64,000 nt of DNA, taken from NCBI RefSeq assembly GCF_007559025.1, contig NZ_CP041765.1, forward strand, positions 244,679 through 308,678. The letters run 5' to 3'. The translations under genes and the position numbers were made by a program. Source of the DNA: Tomitella fengzijianii. GTDB lineage: Bacteria > Actinomycetota > Actinomycetes > Mycobacteriales > Mycobacteriaceae. The notes beneath the pieces are model-generated. The model did no database searches. It saw only the letters and a program-made list of their open reading frames with translations, and was not told where the DNA came from. Shown here in pieces: positions 54,364 through 62,803 of this stretch (positions are counted from its first letter, which is position 1; every line of letters begins with the position of its first letter).

Positions 54364-54975
54364 ATGCACATGGAATGGTCCGACCGGCACACGCTGATCT
54401 TCGAGACGGCTGCGGAACTCTTCGCGGCGAAGGGCATCGCGGGGACCTCGGTGCGGGACATCGCGGACGGGGTGGGCGTGCTTTCCGGAAGCCTGTACCA
54501 CTACTTCGCCTCCAAGGACGCCATCGCCGACGCGATCATCACCCGGTACCTGGACGATCTGCAGAGGCGCTACGCGGAGGTGCTGCAGTTGCCCGAAGAG
54601 GAACGCCTGCGCGCCCTGGTTCATCAGTCGCTGCTCGCCTCCGAGGCCAACCCGCACGCCTCGGAGATCTACCAGAACAACGCGACGTACATGAAGAACC
54701 TCGCCGGCTATCCGATGATCCGCGATGCGGCGAAGGTCAGCAGGCGGGTGTGGATGCAGATCATCGAAGACGGTGTCGCGTCGGACAGGTTCCGGTCCGA
54801 CCTTCCGCCTGAGACGATCTACGGGCTGCTGCGCGACGCCGTCTGGCTCTCCCAGCGTTGGTTCACCCCGACCCCGGAGGTCGATCGGAGCGTCTTCGCC
54901 GACCAACTGGTGTCGGTGTTCGTCGACGGCATCGGTTCTGGCATGGGGAAGTCGCCGCGCGGCCCCCGTCGGTGA
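54364..54975 (+). CDS. TetR-family regulator (KstR2-like)
   Basis: A 203-residue TetR protein: LIFETAAELFAAKGIAGTSV and RDIADGVGVLSGSLYHYFASKDAIADAII form the DNA-binding domain (about residues 10-57), and the ending VSVFVDGIGSGMGK is short. The DNA-binding text LSGSLYHYFASK and VRDIADG resembles KstR2, which senses acyl-CoA ring fragments. It lies at the end of this gene block and is the likely binder of the palindromes at 48844 and 53105. An ATG at 54370 is an alternative start. Confidence 0.8.
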   Translation: MHMEWSDRHTLIFETAAELFAAKGIAGTSVRDIADGVGVLSGSLYHYFASKDAIADAIITRYLDDLQRRYAEVLQLPEEERLRALVHQSLLASEANPHASEIYQNNATYMKNLAGYPMIRDAAKVSRRVWMQIIEDGVASDRFRSDLPPETIYGLLRDAVWLSQRWFTPTPEVDRSVFADQLVSVFVDGIGSGMGKSPRGPRR

Positions 54976-55002
54976 TGTGGCGGGGACCGACGCGGCGGGG
55001 GC

Positions 55003-55383
55003 TTACTCTCCCGGCACCCGCGCGGTCGCCTTGATCTCCACCAGGGTGTCGGGCGTGCCGAGCGCCGCAACGCCTATCGCGGTCCACGCCGGCCGGCCGT
55101 CGCCCTGGAACTCGGCCTTCGCGGCCATGAACTCCGCCATGTTCTCCGGATAGTGCGTGTGGAAGCTCGTCAGGTCCACGATGTCCTCCGGCCCGCAGCC
55201 CTGCTCGGCCAGCACCCGCCGCAGCGACGCGAACGCCAGGCGGTACTGCTCGGCGGGATCCGCGGGTGCCGCCCCGTGCTCGTCGAGCCCCGTCTGCCCC
55301 GAGCAGAACACGAAATCGCCCGACCGCACGGCGTCGGAATACTTGTAGAGCTCGGTCCAGTCCCCGTGTGCTGCCACTGCCAT
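55003..55383 (-). CDS. RidA family protein
   Basis: A 126-residue RidA-fold protein: YSDAVRSGDFVFCSGQTGLD at the start, YRLAFASLRRVLAEQGCGP, and TAIGVAALGTPDTLVEIKATA at the end, where the Arg of true RidA is replaced by Leu/Gly. This implies another ligand than simple enamines. It is 38 bases after the aldo/keto reductase gene on the same strand. Confidence 0.8.
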   Translation of the reverse strand: MAVAAHGDWTELYKYSDAVRSGDFVFCSGQTGLDEHGAAPADPAEQYRLAFASLRRVLAEQGCGPEDIVDLTSFHTHYPENMAEFMAAKAEFQGDGRPAWTAIGVAALGTPDTLVEIKATARVPGE

Positions 55384-55421
55384 TCCCTTTCCCGCCCAGG
55401 CTCTCTCTGCCCGAGTTCCGC

Positions 55422-56363
55422 TCAGAGTTCCGTGGCCGCGGTCACTGCGTCCACTGCCTCGTGGGTCAGCGTACGTGCCGCGGAGGCCGCACCCTGACGA
55501 ACCTGCTCCACCGATGTGGCACCCGAGATCACCGACGGCACGCCGTCCTGCGCCAGCAGCCACCCCACGGCGAGCTCCAGCAGCGTGTGCCCGTGCTCGT
55601 CGGCGATCGCGCGCAGCCGCTCGACGGTGGCGAAGTTCTGCTCCGTCGCGTCCTTGGCGAAGTAGGAGGACGTCGCCAGTCGCGTGCCGGCGGGGAACGG
55701 TTCGCCCGCCGAGTATTTTCCGGTCAGCAGGCCGGAGGCGAGCGGGAAGAAGGGGATCATGCCGAGGCCGAAGCGACGGCAAGCGGGCACGATTTCTGCC
55801 TCGGCGCCGCGTTTGAGCAGGTTCCATTCGAACTGGGACGCGATGAAGCGGTCCGTCCGGCCGCGCGCCGCCAGGTGGTCGGCGTCGGCGATCTGCCAGC
55901 CGCTCACGTTCGAATTCGCGATGTAGCGGACCTTGCCGTCGCGGACGAGCCGGTCCAGTGCGGACAGGGTCTCCTCGATCGGGGTGTGCTTGTCGGGATA
56001 GTGCTGGTAATACAGGTCGATGCGGTCGGTGCCGAGGCGACGCAGGGCGGCCTCGCACTCGCGGATTATGCTGCCGCGCGAGCCGGTGGCCTGGTCGGTT
56101 CCCGGACTCCGGTGCGCCCCGAACTTCGTCGCGATGACGGCCTCATCCCGCCGTGGCCCCAGAGCGCTGCCGAGGTAGGTCTCCGACAAGCCGTCGCCGT
56201 ACATCGCCGCGGTGTCGAAGAACGTGATCCCCTCGTCCAGCGCCGCGTGCACCACCTTGGCGGTGTCGTCCTCGCTCAGGCGTGCGCCGAAATTGTTGCA
56301 GCCCAGCCCCATCGCCGAGACCGTCAAGCCGCTGCGTCCAACCTGCCGGTACTCCATGCTCAT
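55422..56363 (-). CDS. Aldo/keto reductase
   Basis: A 313-residue AKR. FFDTAAMYGDGLSETYLGSA holds the catalytic Asp and Tyr, VIATKFGA the Lys, and YYQHYPDKHTPIEETLSALD the His. The C-terminal VPSVISGATSVEQVRQGAA is the NADPH-binding segment. The group with YGDG and TxQ forms (general stress protein 69-like) reduces aldehydes and ketones. The start at 56363 follows GGAAAGGAAC; ATG 56357 is possible. Probably an operon with the SDR gene at 56409 and the RidA gene. Confidence 0.85.
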   Translation of the reverse strand: MSMEYRQVGRSGLTVSAMGLGCNNFGARLSEDDTAKVVHAALDEGITFFDTAAMYGDGLSETYLGSALGPRRDEAVIATKFGAHRSPGTDQATGSRGSIIRECEAALRRLGTDRIDLYYQHYPDKHTPIEETLSALDRLVRDGKVRYIANSNVSGWQIADADHLAARGRTDRFIASQFEWNLLKRGAEAEIVPACRRFGLGMIPFFPLASGLLTGKYSAGEPFPAGTRLATSSYFAKDATEQNFATVERLRAIADEHGHTLLELAVGWLLAQDGVPSVISGATSVEQVRQGAASAARTLTHEAVDAVTAATEL

Positions 56364-56408
56364 GTTCCTTTCCGCCCGCGGAAGATTCCGTGCACTGGAC
56401 CGATGTTC

Positions 56409-57230
56409 TCACCCGTAGTCCGGCGGCAGTGCCTCCGCCAGCAATTGCGCGCGCCGGCCCGCGAGCCGCGAGTACACGTCGGGGTGCGTGCAGATCCAGA
56501 AGTCGCCGCGGTCGACCCCGTCGAAGAAGATGCGCGCCGCCTCGTCGGCGGTCATGCCCTTCTGGCGCAGCTGCGTCCGCCAGTGGTCGACGGCCGCGCC
56601 GGCATGAGCGCTGGGCGCGACGTCCTCGAAGATCCGGGTGGTCACGTGCGCGGGCACGAAGGCGGATACGCCGATCTGCGGAAACGCCTGCGCACACTCC
56701 AGATGGAGCGTTTCGGTCATCTGCTGGACGGCGTGTTTGGACACGCCGTAGGCGCCCATGCCGGCCAGGGTGCCGATGCCGCCGACCGACGTCGTCACGA
56801 CCACCCGCGACGGCCCGGGATCCGCCCCCATCCGCGGCACGAAGGAGCGGATGCCGTGGAACGCGCCGTCGATGTTCACGGACATCACCCGCCGCCATTC
56901 GTCCACGGGCAGCTCCCACAGGCTGCCCAGCGACTCGACGCCCGCATTGTTGACCAGCAGGCCGACCCGCTCGTGGCGCGCATAGGCGGCCTCGGCCAGC
57001 GCCTCCACGGAGTCGGGATCGGCGACGTCCGTCGGCACCGTCAGTGCGTCGCCTCCCGCGTCCGTGATCGCCGTTGCGACCGCCTCGATCCGCTCGGCGG
57101 AGAGGTCGGCCAGGACCACCGGCATGCCGCGCGCGGCGGCGCGCCGGGCGACCGCGGCGCCGATCCCGCTCCCGGCACCCGTGATGACCGCAGCCCCTTC
57201 CGCGGAACCTTGGTGCTGCGCGTCGCCCAT
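56409..57230 (-). CDS. SDR-family oxidoreductase
   Basis: A 273-residue classical SDR: VITGAGSGIGAAVARRAAAR (about residues 15-34), VNNAGVESLGSLWELPVDEW, VVVTTSVGGIGTLAGMGAYG and GVSKHAVQQM with the Ser, Tyr and Lys. A long C-terminal helical part (ADEAARIFFDGVDRGDFWIC) is like SDRs acting on bulky alcohols. GAGGAGG precedes the ATG at 57230. It is divergent from the SDR gene at 57402. Confidence 0.8.
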   Translation of the reverse strand: MGDAQHQGSAEGAAVITGAGSGIGAAVARRAAARGMPVVLADLSAERIEAVATAITDAGGDALTVPTDVADPDSVEALAEAAYARHERVGLLVNNAGVESLGSLWELPVDEWRRVMSVNIDGAFHGIRSFVPRMGADPGPSRVVVTTSVGGIGTLAGMGAYGVSKHAVQQMTETLHLECAQAFPQIGVSAFVPAHVTTRIFEDVAPSAHAGAAVDHWRTQLRQKGMTADEAARIFFDGVDRGDFWICTHPDVYSRLAGRRAQLLAEALPPDYG

Positions 57231-57401
57231 GGCCACCTCCTCTTTCGCCCCGGCATCGCCTGCCACAGCGGACGATAGAACGCGCGGCCGGCCGGGTGAC
57301 CGCCGTCTCCCAACCCGCGGGAGAACGTGGTTCCGGGGAGCGCTCCGATGACTACCGTCCCGAGTCGACCAGTGAACGTCGATCACCGGATGGGCAGGGA
57401 C

Positions 57402-58217
57402 ATGAGCCTCGGCACGGACAGAAGGTTGGCAGGCAAGGTCGCGTTGGTGACCGGGGCGGGGGCCGGCATGGGGCTCGCCTTCGCGGACCGCCTCGCCGCG
57501 GGGGGAGCGGACATCATCGCCGTGGACCTCGACGAGGCCGGCTTGGACGCTGCTGCGCGGAGCGTGCGCGAACACGGGCGCGGCGTGGTGACGTTTCGCG
57601 CCGACGTGCGGGAGCAGGCGGCTCTCGACGAAGCGGTCCGCGCCGGCGTGGACCGCTTCGGAGGCCTCGACGCCGTCGTCGCCAACGCCGGGGTGAGCCG
57701 GAATCCGGGGCCATCGTGGACCATCGACGAGGCGGAATGGGACCTGGCCGTCGGGGTCAACGTGACGGGCGCGTGGCACACCGTCAAGGCGGGCGTCCCC
57801 GCGCTGGCCGAGCGTGGCGGCGGATCGGTGATCCTCATCAGCTCCACGGCCGGCATCAAGTCGGTGCCCGGCGCATCCCAGTACAGCGCCGCAAAGCATG
57901 CCGTGATCGGGCTGATGCGCACGCTCGCCAACGAACTGGGCGGGCAGTCGATCCGCGTGAACGCGGTGCTGCCGGGGGCGGTGAACACGGCGATGACGAA
58001 CAACCCGGCGACCTTCGCGCGGCTGCGGCCCGACCTGGAGAACCCCGGCCCGGAGGACGTGGCGGGCGTGTTGGCCGCCCGGCATCTACTGCCGATCCCG
58101 TGGGCCGAGCCCGAGGACGTGGCCAACGCCGTGGCGTTCCTGACCTCCGATGAATCCCGGTGCATCACCGGTCAGCAGATCGTGGTGGACGCCGGACTGA
58201 CGCAGAAGGTGGCGTGA
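57402..58217 (+). CDS. SDR-family oxidoreductase
   Basis: A 271-residue SDR with VALVTGAGAGMGLAFADRLA, VANAGVSRNPGPSWTIDEAE, SVILISSTAGIKSVPGASQYSAAKHA (in parts: the catalytic Ser, then Tyr and Lys of YSAAK) and the C-terminal ESRCITGQQIVVDAGLTQ. The C-terminal CITGQxxxVDAG matches mycofactocin-dependent SDRs, but the N-terminal insertion of that group is short here. Starts at 57348 and 57390 are possible; I chose 57402 (GGGCAGGGAC before it). Its stop overlaps the start of the next SDR gene. Confidence 0.75.
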   Translation: MSLGTDRRLAGKVALVTGAGAGMGLAFADRLAAGGADIIAVDLDEAGLDAAARSVREHGRGVVTFRADVREQAALDEAVRAGVDRFGGLDAVVANAGVSRNPGPSWTIDEAEWDLAVGVNVTGAWHTVKAGVPALAERGGGSVILISSTAGIKSVPGASQYSAAKHAVIGLMRTLANELGGQSIRVNAVLPGAVNTAMTNNPATFARLRPDLENPGPEDVAGVLAARHLLPIPWAEPEDVANAVAFLTSDESRCITGQQIVVDAGLTQKVA

Positions 58218-59062
58218 TGGGGCACGGGGATGCGGGCAGGCTCGCGGGCAAGGTCGCGCTCATCACCGGCGGGGCACGCGGCATCGGGCGCGCGCAGGCG
58301 GTGCGCTTCGCGCAGGAAGGCGCGGACGTGATCGTCGTCGACCGCTGCGCCCCCGTCGAGCACTCGACGACGCCGGGCGCATCGCCGGAGGACCTGCGAG
58401 AGACGGTGCGGCAGGTGGAGGCGCTGGGGCGGCGGATCGTCGCGCGCAAGGCGGACGTACGCGACCAGGCGGAACTCGACGCCGCGGTGGCCGACGGAGT
58501 CGATGAGCTCGGCAGGCTCGACATCGTCTGCGCCGCCGCGGGGATCAGCTCGGCGGCCCCGGCGGCGAAGCTGGACGAAGAGGTCTGGCAGACGATGCTC
58601 GACGTCAACCTCACCGGCGTGTGGAAGACGTGCAAGGCGGCGATCCCGCACCTGCTCGCGACAGGCCGGGGCGGGTCGATCGTGCTCGTCAGCTCCATCG
58701 CCGGCCTGCGCGGGCTCGTCGGCGTCGGACATTATGCCGCCGCGAAGACCGGAGTGGTGGGTCTCATGCGTGGACTAGCCCAAGAACTCGCCGAGCACCG
58801 GATCCGCGTCAACACCGTCCACCCGGCGAACACGCGCACGACGATGATCCAGAACGAGGGCACGATGCGCTCGTTCTGTCCCGGAGAGGAGCACCCCACG
58901 CAGGAGCAGTTCGAGGCCGGGACGCAGTCGATGCACCTGCTCCCGGTGCCGATGCTCGAGCCGGAGGACATCGCGAACGCGAGCCTGTTCCTCGCATCCG
59001 ACGAGGCCCGGTTCATCACCGGGGTCACCCTCCCCGTGGACGCGGGGCACTGCGTGAAGTAG
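58217..59062 (+). CDS. Mycofactocin-coupled SDR-family oxidoreductase
   Basis: A 281-residue SDR with ALITGGARGIGRAQAVRFAQ, an acidic insertion after the second strand (VDRCAPVEHSTTPGASPEDL) and ETVRQVEALGRRIVARKADV. This CAPV insertion marks carveol-dehydrogenase-like SDRs that hold NADH tightly and hand electrons to mycofactocin. YAAAKTGVVGLM supplies the catalytic Tyr and Lys, and FITGVTLPVDAGHCVK is the usual ending. The mycofactocin genes are not in this window. Substrate probably a terpenoid or alicyclic alcohol. Confidence 0.8.
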   Translation: MGHGDAGRLAGKVALITGGARGIGRAQAVRFAQEGADVIVVDRCAPVEHSTTPGASPEDLRETVRQVEALGRRIVARKADVRDQAELDAAVADGVDELGRLDIVCAAAGISSAAPAAKLDEEVWQTMLDVNLTGVWKTCKAAIPHLLATGRGGSIVLVSSIAGLRGLVGVGHYAAAKTGVVGLMRGLAQELAEHRIRVNTVHPANTRTTMIQNEGTMRSFCPGEEHPTQEQFEAGTQSMHLLPVPMLEPEDIANASLFLASDEARFITGVTLPVDAGHCVK

Positions 59063-59202
59063 CCGAACGCCGTGAGTGCTGCCGGAGTTCACAAGTGCGC
59101 GTCCCACCTCGCGGATACCGAGGTGGTCAAGGAGGCCTACTTCGGGCGAGTGTGAACGGAGCTTGTGAAATCGGTCCGCGCGCTGCGCGGGGAGGAGGCT
59201 TC

Positions 59203-60114
59203 GTGAAGGTTCTGGTCGTAGGTGGCACCGGCATGATCGGCACGCATTTCGCCACGCACCTGCGCGATCTCGGAGACGAGGTCACGCTGGCCGCCCGCAG
59301 CGAGCCCGCCGAGGGCACGGTGGCCGCGCAGTTCCCGGTGATCCGGGGCGACTACACGCGCGGCGACTTCTCGGAGGCGGATCTCGAGCCGTTCGAGGGC
59401 GTCGTCTTCGCCGCGGGCAACGACCCGCGCCACCTGCCCAAGGGTGCCGACGCAGCGGAATTCTGGGAGTCGACTCAGGTGGAGTCGGTGCCCCGGTTCG
59501 CGGCGCTGGCCAAGAAGGCGGGTGTGCGCCGGTTCGTGCAGGTGGGCAGCTACTACCACCAGGTTCTTCCGGAGCTGGTGGAGTCGAACCCGTACGTGCG
59601 TGGCCGCGCGCTGGCGGACGAGCGTGCCCGCGAACTCGCCGACGCGGACTTCGCGGCGTGCACGCTGAACCCGCCTTCGATCCTCGGCGTCATCCCGGGG
59701 GCGCCGCTCAAGCGCATCGCCCGGTTCGTGCAGTGGGCGGACGGCGGACTGCCGGACGTGCCGAACTTCGCGCCGGCCGGCGGTACCAACTACATGTCGG
59801 TGCGGTCGCTGTCGGAGGCGGCCGGTGGCGCGCTGCACCGGGGCGAGCCCGGGAAGGCCTACCTGATCGGCGACGCGAACTGGAGCTTCCGCGAGTACTT
59901 CCAGACGTTCTTCGACGCCGCGGGCTCGACCGTGCGACTCGAGGAGCGCGACGAGGAACACCCGATGATGCCGGACCCGTTCATCATCCAGGGCCGCGGC
60001 AACACCATCTCCTACCGGACCGACCCGGAGGAGACCGCGCTGCTGGGATACCGGCAGGGCGATGCGCAGCGCGCGGTCGAGGAGATGGTGGCCAAGGTCC
60101 GGGAGTCGTCGTGA
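59203..60114 (+). CDS. NAD-dependent epimerase/dehydratase-like protein
   Basis: A 303-residue Rossmann-fold protein. KVLVVGGTGMIGTHFATHLR opens it, with VFAAGNDPRHLPKGADAAEF, VGSYYHQVLPELVESNPYVR in place of the YxxxK motif (the Lys is missing; YYHQV then), and CTLNPPSILGVIPGAPLKR. It resembles extended SDRs of unknown substrate. The GTG start follows a strong GGAGGAGG at 59191. The preceding gap (59063-59202) has an inverted repeat TTCACAAG (59090) and CTTGTGAA (59162). Confidence 0.7.
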   Translation: MKVLVVGGTGMIGTHFATHLRDLGDEVTLAARSEPAEGTVAAQFPVIRGDYTRGDFSEADLEPFEGVVFAAGNDPRHLPKGADAAEFWESTQVESVPRFAALAKKAGVRRFVQVGSYYHQVLPELVESNPYVRGRALADERARELADADFAACTLNPPSILGVIPGAPLKRIARFVQWADGGLPDVPNFAPAGGTNYMSVRSLSEAAGGALHRGEPGKAYLIGDANWSFREYFQTFFDAAGSTVRLEERDEEHPMMPDPFIIQGRGNTISYRTDPEETALLGYRQGDAQRAVEEMVAKVRESS

Positions 60115-60917
60115 GCATGCACGGGCCCGGCCCGCTGCTCGAGGGGAAGACCGCACTGGTCACGGGCGCGGCCAAGGGGATCGGTGCGGCCGTCACGCGG
60201 CTGTTCGCCGAGCACGGGGCGCACGTCGTCGCGGTGGACATCGACGGGGAGGCGCTCGACGCGCTGAGCGCCGCGGTCCCGTCGGCGCACACCGTGGCGG
60301 CCGACGTCACCGACCCCGCGACCGGGCCTCGATGCGCGGAGTTCGAGGTGGACGTCCTCGTCAACAACGTGGGCGACTTCCTCCGCCCGGCGACGCCCTT
60401 CGCGGAGGCCGACCCGGCCGAGTGGGCCGGCCTGGGAGCCGTCAACTTCGACCACGCCCTGCACATGACCCACGCCCTGCTGCCGGGCATGGCCACCCGC
60501 GGCCGGGGCGGATCGATCATCAACATGACGACGGTGGAAGCGCACCGCGGGATCCCCGGGCAGACGATGTACGCGTCGTACAAGGCGGCGCTGCGGCACT
60601 TCACGCGAAGCCTCGCCCTGGAGGTGGGCCGTGACGGCATCCGGGTCAACGCCGTCGCACCGGACCTGATCGAGACGCCGCAGGTGCCTTACGAGCGACT
60701 CGTCGCCGAGGAGCACCGGGACAAGTGGCCGCTGTGGGCGCCTTTGGGCGGGCCAGGCCGGCCGGAGGACGTCGCGGGACCCGCGCTGTTCCTCGCCTCC
60801 GACCTGTCGCGGTTCGTCACCGGCACCACGGTGCACGTCGACGGCGGCAGTCACGCGGCGGGAGGCTGGTTCGCCCGCCCCGACGGCACCTGGGTGAACC
60901 GCCCGCTCAACCCCTGA
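60111..60917 (+). CDS. SDR-family oxidoreductase
   Basis: A 268-residue SDR: ALVTGAAKGIGAAVTRLFAE, NNVGDFLRPATPFAEADPAE, SIINMTTVEAHRGIPGQTMY and YASYKAALRHFTRSLAL with Tyr and Lys. The GTG at 60111 overlaps the stop of the preceding gene (GTGA); ATG 60117 is an alternative. A Trp-rich C terminus (GGWFARPDGTWVNRPLNP) is typical of the subgroup. Its substrate is not known. Confidence 0.8.
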   Translation: MSMHGPGPLLEGKTALVTGAAKGIGAAVTRLFAEHGAHVVAVDIDGEALDALSAAVPSAHTVAADVTDPATGPRCAEFEVDVLVNNVGDFLRPATPFAEADPAEWAGLGAVNFDHALHMTHALLPGMATRGRGGSIINMTTVEAHRGIPGQTMYASYKAALRHFTRSLALEVGRDGIRVNAVAPDLIETPQVPYERLVAEEHRDKWPLWAPLGGPGRPEDVAGPALFLASDLSRFVTGTTVHVDGGSHAAGGWFARPDGTWVNRPLNP

Positions 60918-61058
60918 GAACCGGCGCGCGCGTGCCGTCCGGCGGGAACGCACAGCGCATGCCCGCGTATCAGGGGAAACATCACAAGCGATGCGCGGCG
61001 GGCTCCGCCGGCCGCGGGCACGGATTCTTCGACGACGAGACAGGAAGCGAGGCGGCCC

Positions 61059-61919
61059 ATGACGGTGAAGGTCGACCATGACGAATCGATGCGCGAGCTG
61101 ACCACGGACGGCGGAGTGCTGCGGTACCACGACATCGGCGACGGCCCGCCGCTGCTGTTGCTGCACGGCTCCGGCCCGGGGGTGTCCGGCTGGCAGAACT
61201 ACCGCGGCGTGGTCGGCGAGCTGGCCAAGCACTTCCGGTGCCTGATCCTGGAGTTCCCCGGATACGGCATCTCCGACACCGGCGAAGGCCACCCGATGCA
61301 GATGGCCGTCGAATCGGTGGGACGGTTCCTCGACGGCATGGGCCTGGGCGCCGTGGACGTGATCGGCAATTCGATGGGCGGGATCGTCGGCGCCACCGTT
61401 GCCGTCGACGAGCCGCACCGCATCCGTCGTCTCGTCACCATCGGAGGGGTGGGCAAGGCGCTGACCAGCCACAGCCCGTCCGAGGGCATCAAGCTGCTCA
61501 TGCAGTTCACGGAGGATCCCACGCGTGAACGCCTGATCGCGTGGCTGCACTCGATGGTCTACGACCCGGCCACCGTCACCGAGGCGCTGATCGAAGAGCG
61601 CTGGAAGCTCGCCGTGGAGCCGGAGACGCTTGAGGCGGCGCGGCGGATGTACACCCCGAAGGCGTTCGCGGCGGCGGCAGCGGCGGCGAAGGCGGCGGGG
61701 ATCGTGCCCCTGTGGGCGCGGTTCGGCGACATCCAGGCCCCGACGCTCATCACCTGGGGTCGGGACGACAGGGTGAGCCCCGTCGACATGGCGCTGCTGC
61801 CGATGCGCGACATCCCGAAGGCCGAACTGCACGTGCTGCCCAACTGCGGGCACTGGACGATGATCGAGGCGCGCGACGAGTGGCTCTCCGCAGTGCTGGC
61901 GTTCCTGACCAGGGGTTAA
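61059..61919 (+). CDS. Alpha/beta hydrolase of the meta-cleavage-product hydrolase type
   Basis: A 286-residue hydrolase. LLLLHGSGPGVSGWQNYRGV is the oxyanion loop typical of MhpC/BphD/HsaD; VDVIGNSMGGIVGATVAVDE holds the nucleophile Ser; TWGRDDRVSPVDMALLP the Asp; and PNCGHWTMIEARDEWLS the His. The family splits C-C bonds of ring-cleavage products; it could act after HsaC-like cleavage, though it lies 18 kb away. Other esters are possible. The stop codon abuts an IS remnant. Confidence 0.8.
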   Translation: MTVKVDHDESMRELTTDGGVLRYHDIGDGPPLLLLHGSGPGVSGWQNYRGVVGELAKHFRCLILEFPGYGISDTGEGHPMQMAVESVGRFLDGMGLGAVDVIGNSMGGIVGATVAVDEPHRIRRLVTIGGVGKALTSHSPSEGIKLLMQFTEDPTRERLIAWLHSMVYDPATVTEALIEERWKLAVEPETLEAARRMYTPKAFAAAAAAAKAAGIVPLWARFGDIQAPTLITWGRDDRVSPVDMALLPMRDIPKAELHVLPNCGHWTMIEARDEWLSAVLAFLTRG

Positions 61920-62325
61920 GGCCTGTTACGAAAGTCGTGTGAGCGAGCGGTCGATGGTGCCCACGCGGACCGTCGCTTCGTAGCGGACAGCGAGTTTGTC
62001 GTATCGGGTGGTGATGCCGCGTTGGGCCCGTACCGTTCTGGCACGTCGCGCCAGGGGCAGCCGACGCGGACACGGTGGCGTACCCCGTCGACCAGTTGGC
62101 GCACCGGCTACACACGCGGTCGGCCCACACGCGCCGGTGCAGGTAGGAGCGGTTCGAGTACCTTCCACTGCGCGTCGTTCAGATCGTGACGGGCGGCAGC
62201 ATTTACCGTGGACATGATGCCTCCGGCAGTGTCGTTGTTGCTTTGACACCACCTGCGATACGCCGGAGGCCTCACCTGTCACCAGCCGCCCCGCCGCTCA
62301 CAGTCTTCACTGTTCGCAACAGGCC
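61920..62325 (-). mobile_element. IS5-family insertion sequence remnant
   Basis: The ends are inverted repeats: GGCCTGTTACGAAAG at 61920 and the complement of GTTCGCAACAGGCC ending at 62325. On the minus strand the transposase begins MSTVNAAARHDLNDAQWKVL near 62215 and breaks with a stop after RVGRPRV; RQLVDGVRHRVRVGCPWRDV continues in another frame. Only the far end RGITTRYDKLAVRYEATVRV follows. So the middle with the catalytic residues is deleted. At 406 bases it is about half the normal size and cannot move by itself. No target-site duplication is visible. Confidence 0.8.
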
Positions 62326-62485
62326 CCGCAGTACGCGCCGCCGCAGCGGCCTCCGCCTCCTGCGCCGCCGCAGCGGCCTCCGGCCGACGACCTATCGCCG
62401 CATCCAGCAGCTGCAGCAGCTGCACGAGTCGGGGGCGCTGACCGACGACGAGTTCGCCGCGGCGAAGGCCAAGCTCCTCGCTTGA
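62326..62485 (+). pseudogene. Remnant of a SHOCT-domain protein gene
   Basis: Directly after the IS end the text is a Pro-rich linker (QYAPPQRPPPPAPPQRPPAD, frame from 62331), and then in another frame a SHOCT domain: RIQQLQQLHESGALTDDEFA and AAKAKLLA with stop at 62485. The N-terminal membrane part is missing, replaced by the IS remnant, and a one-base shift separates linker and SHOCT domain. The gene is dead. Confidence 0.7.
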
Positions 62486-62803
62486 CCGTAATGAGCGCGG
62501 ACGCCGCACACCGGCGTAGCGCCGTTCGGGAGATCGGTGGTCTTCCGGCTGCTCGCTCGCGACTTCACCCTGAGTTCCGCACTCGGTCTTCGCTTCCCTG
62601 CGCATGTCAAAGAGTTCAATTGCGAATGGACAATTCGTCGATGGCGGGTCGAATCAAATCGGTGAGCAAACTCTGCGAATGGTCTAGCGTGGGCGATAGG
62701 GCGGGTCGTCGTGCGCCCCCCCGAATCGCGCATCCGACCCGTGGGGTCGTGGCCGTCTCCTGGAGGGGAGGCGCCGGTCGCGCGGACGCGAGAGGGAAAG
62801 CAA
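62486..62803. other. 318-base intergenic region upstream of sqdB
   Basis: No gene is convincing. The stretch around 62610-62690 is AT-richer (TTCAATTGCGAATGGACAAT, then a possible -10 TCTAGC) and may hold the sqdB promoter. GAGAGGGAAAG before the ATG at 62804 is the ribosome-binding site. Confidence 0.4.
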
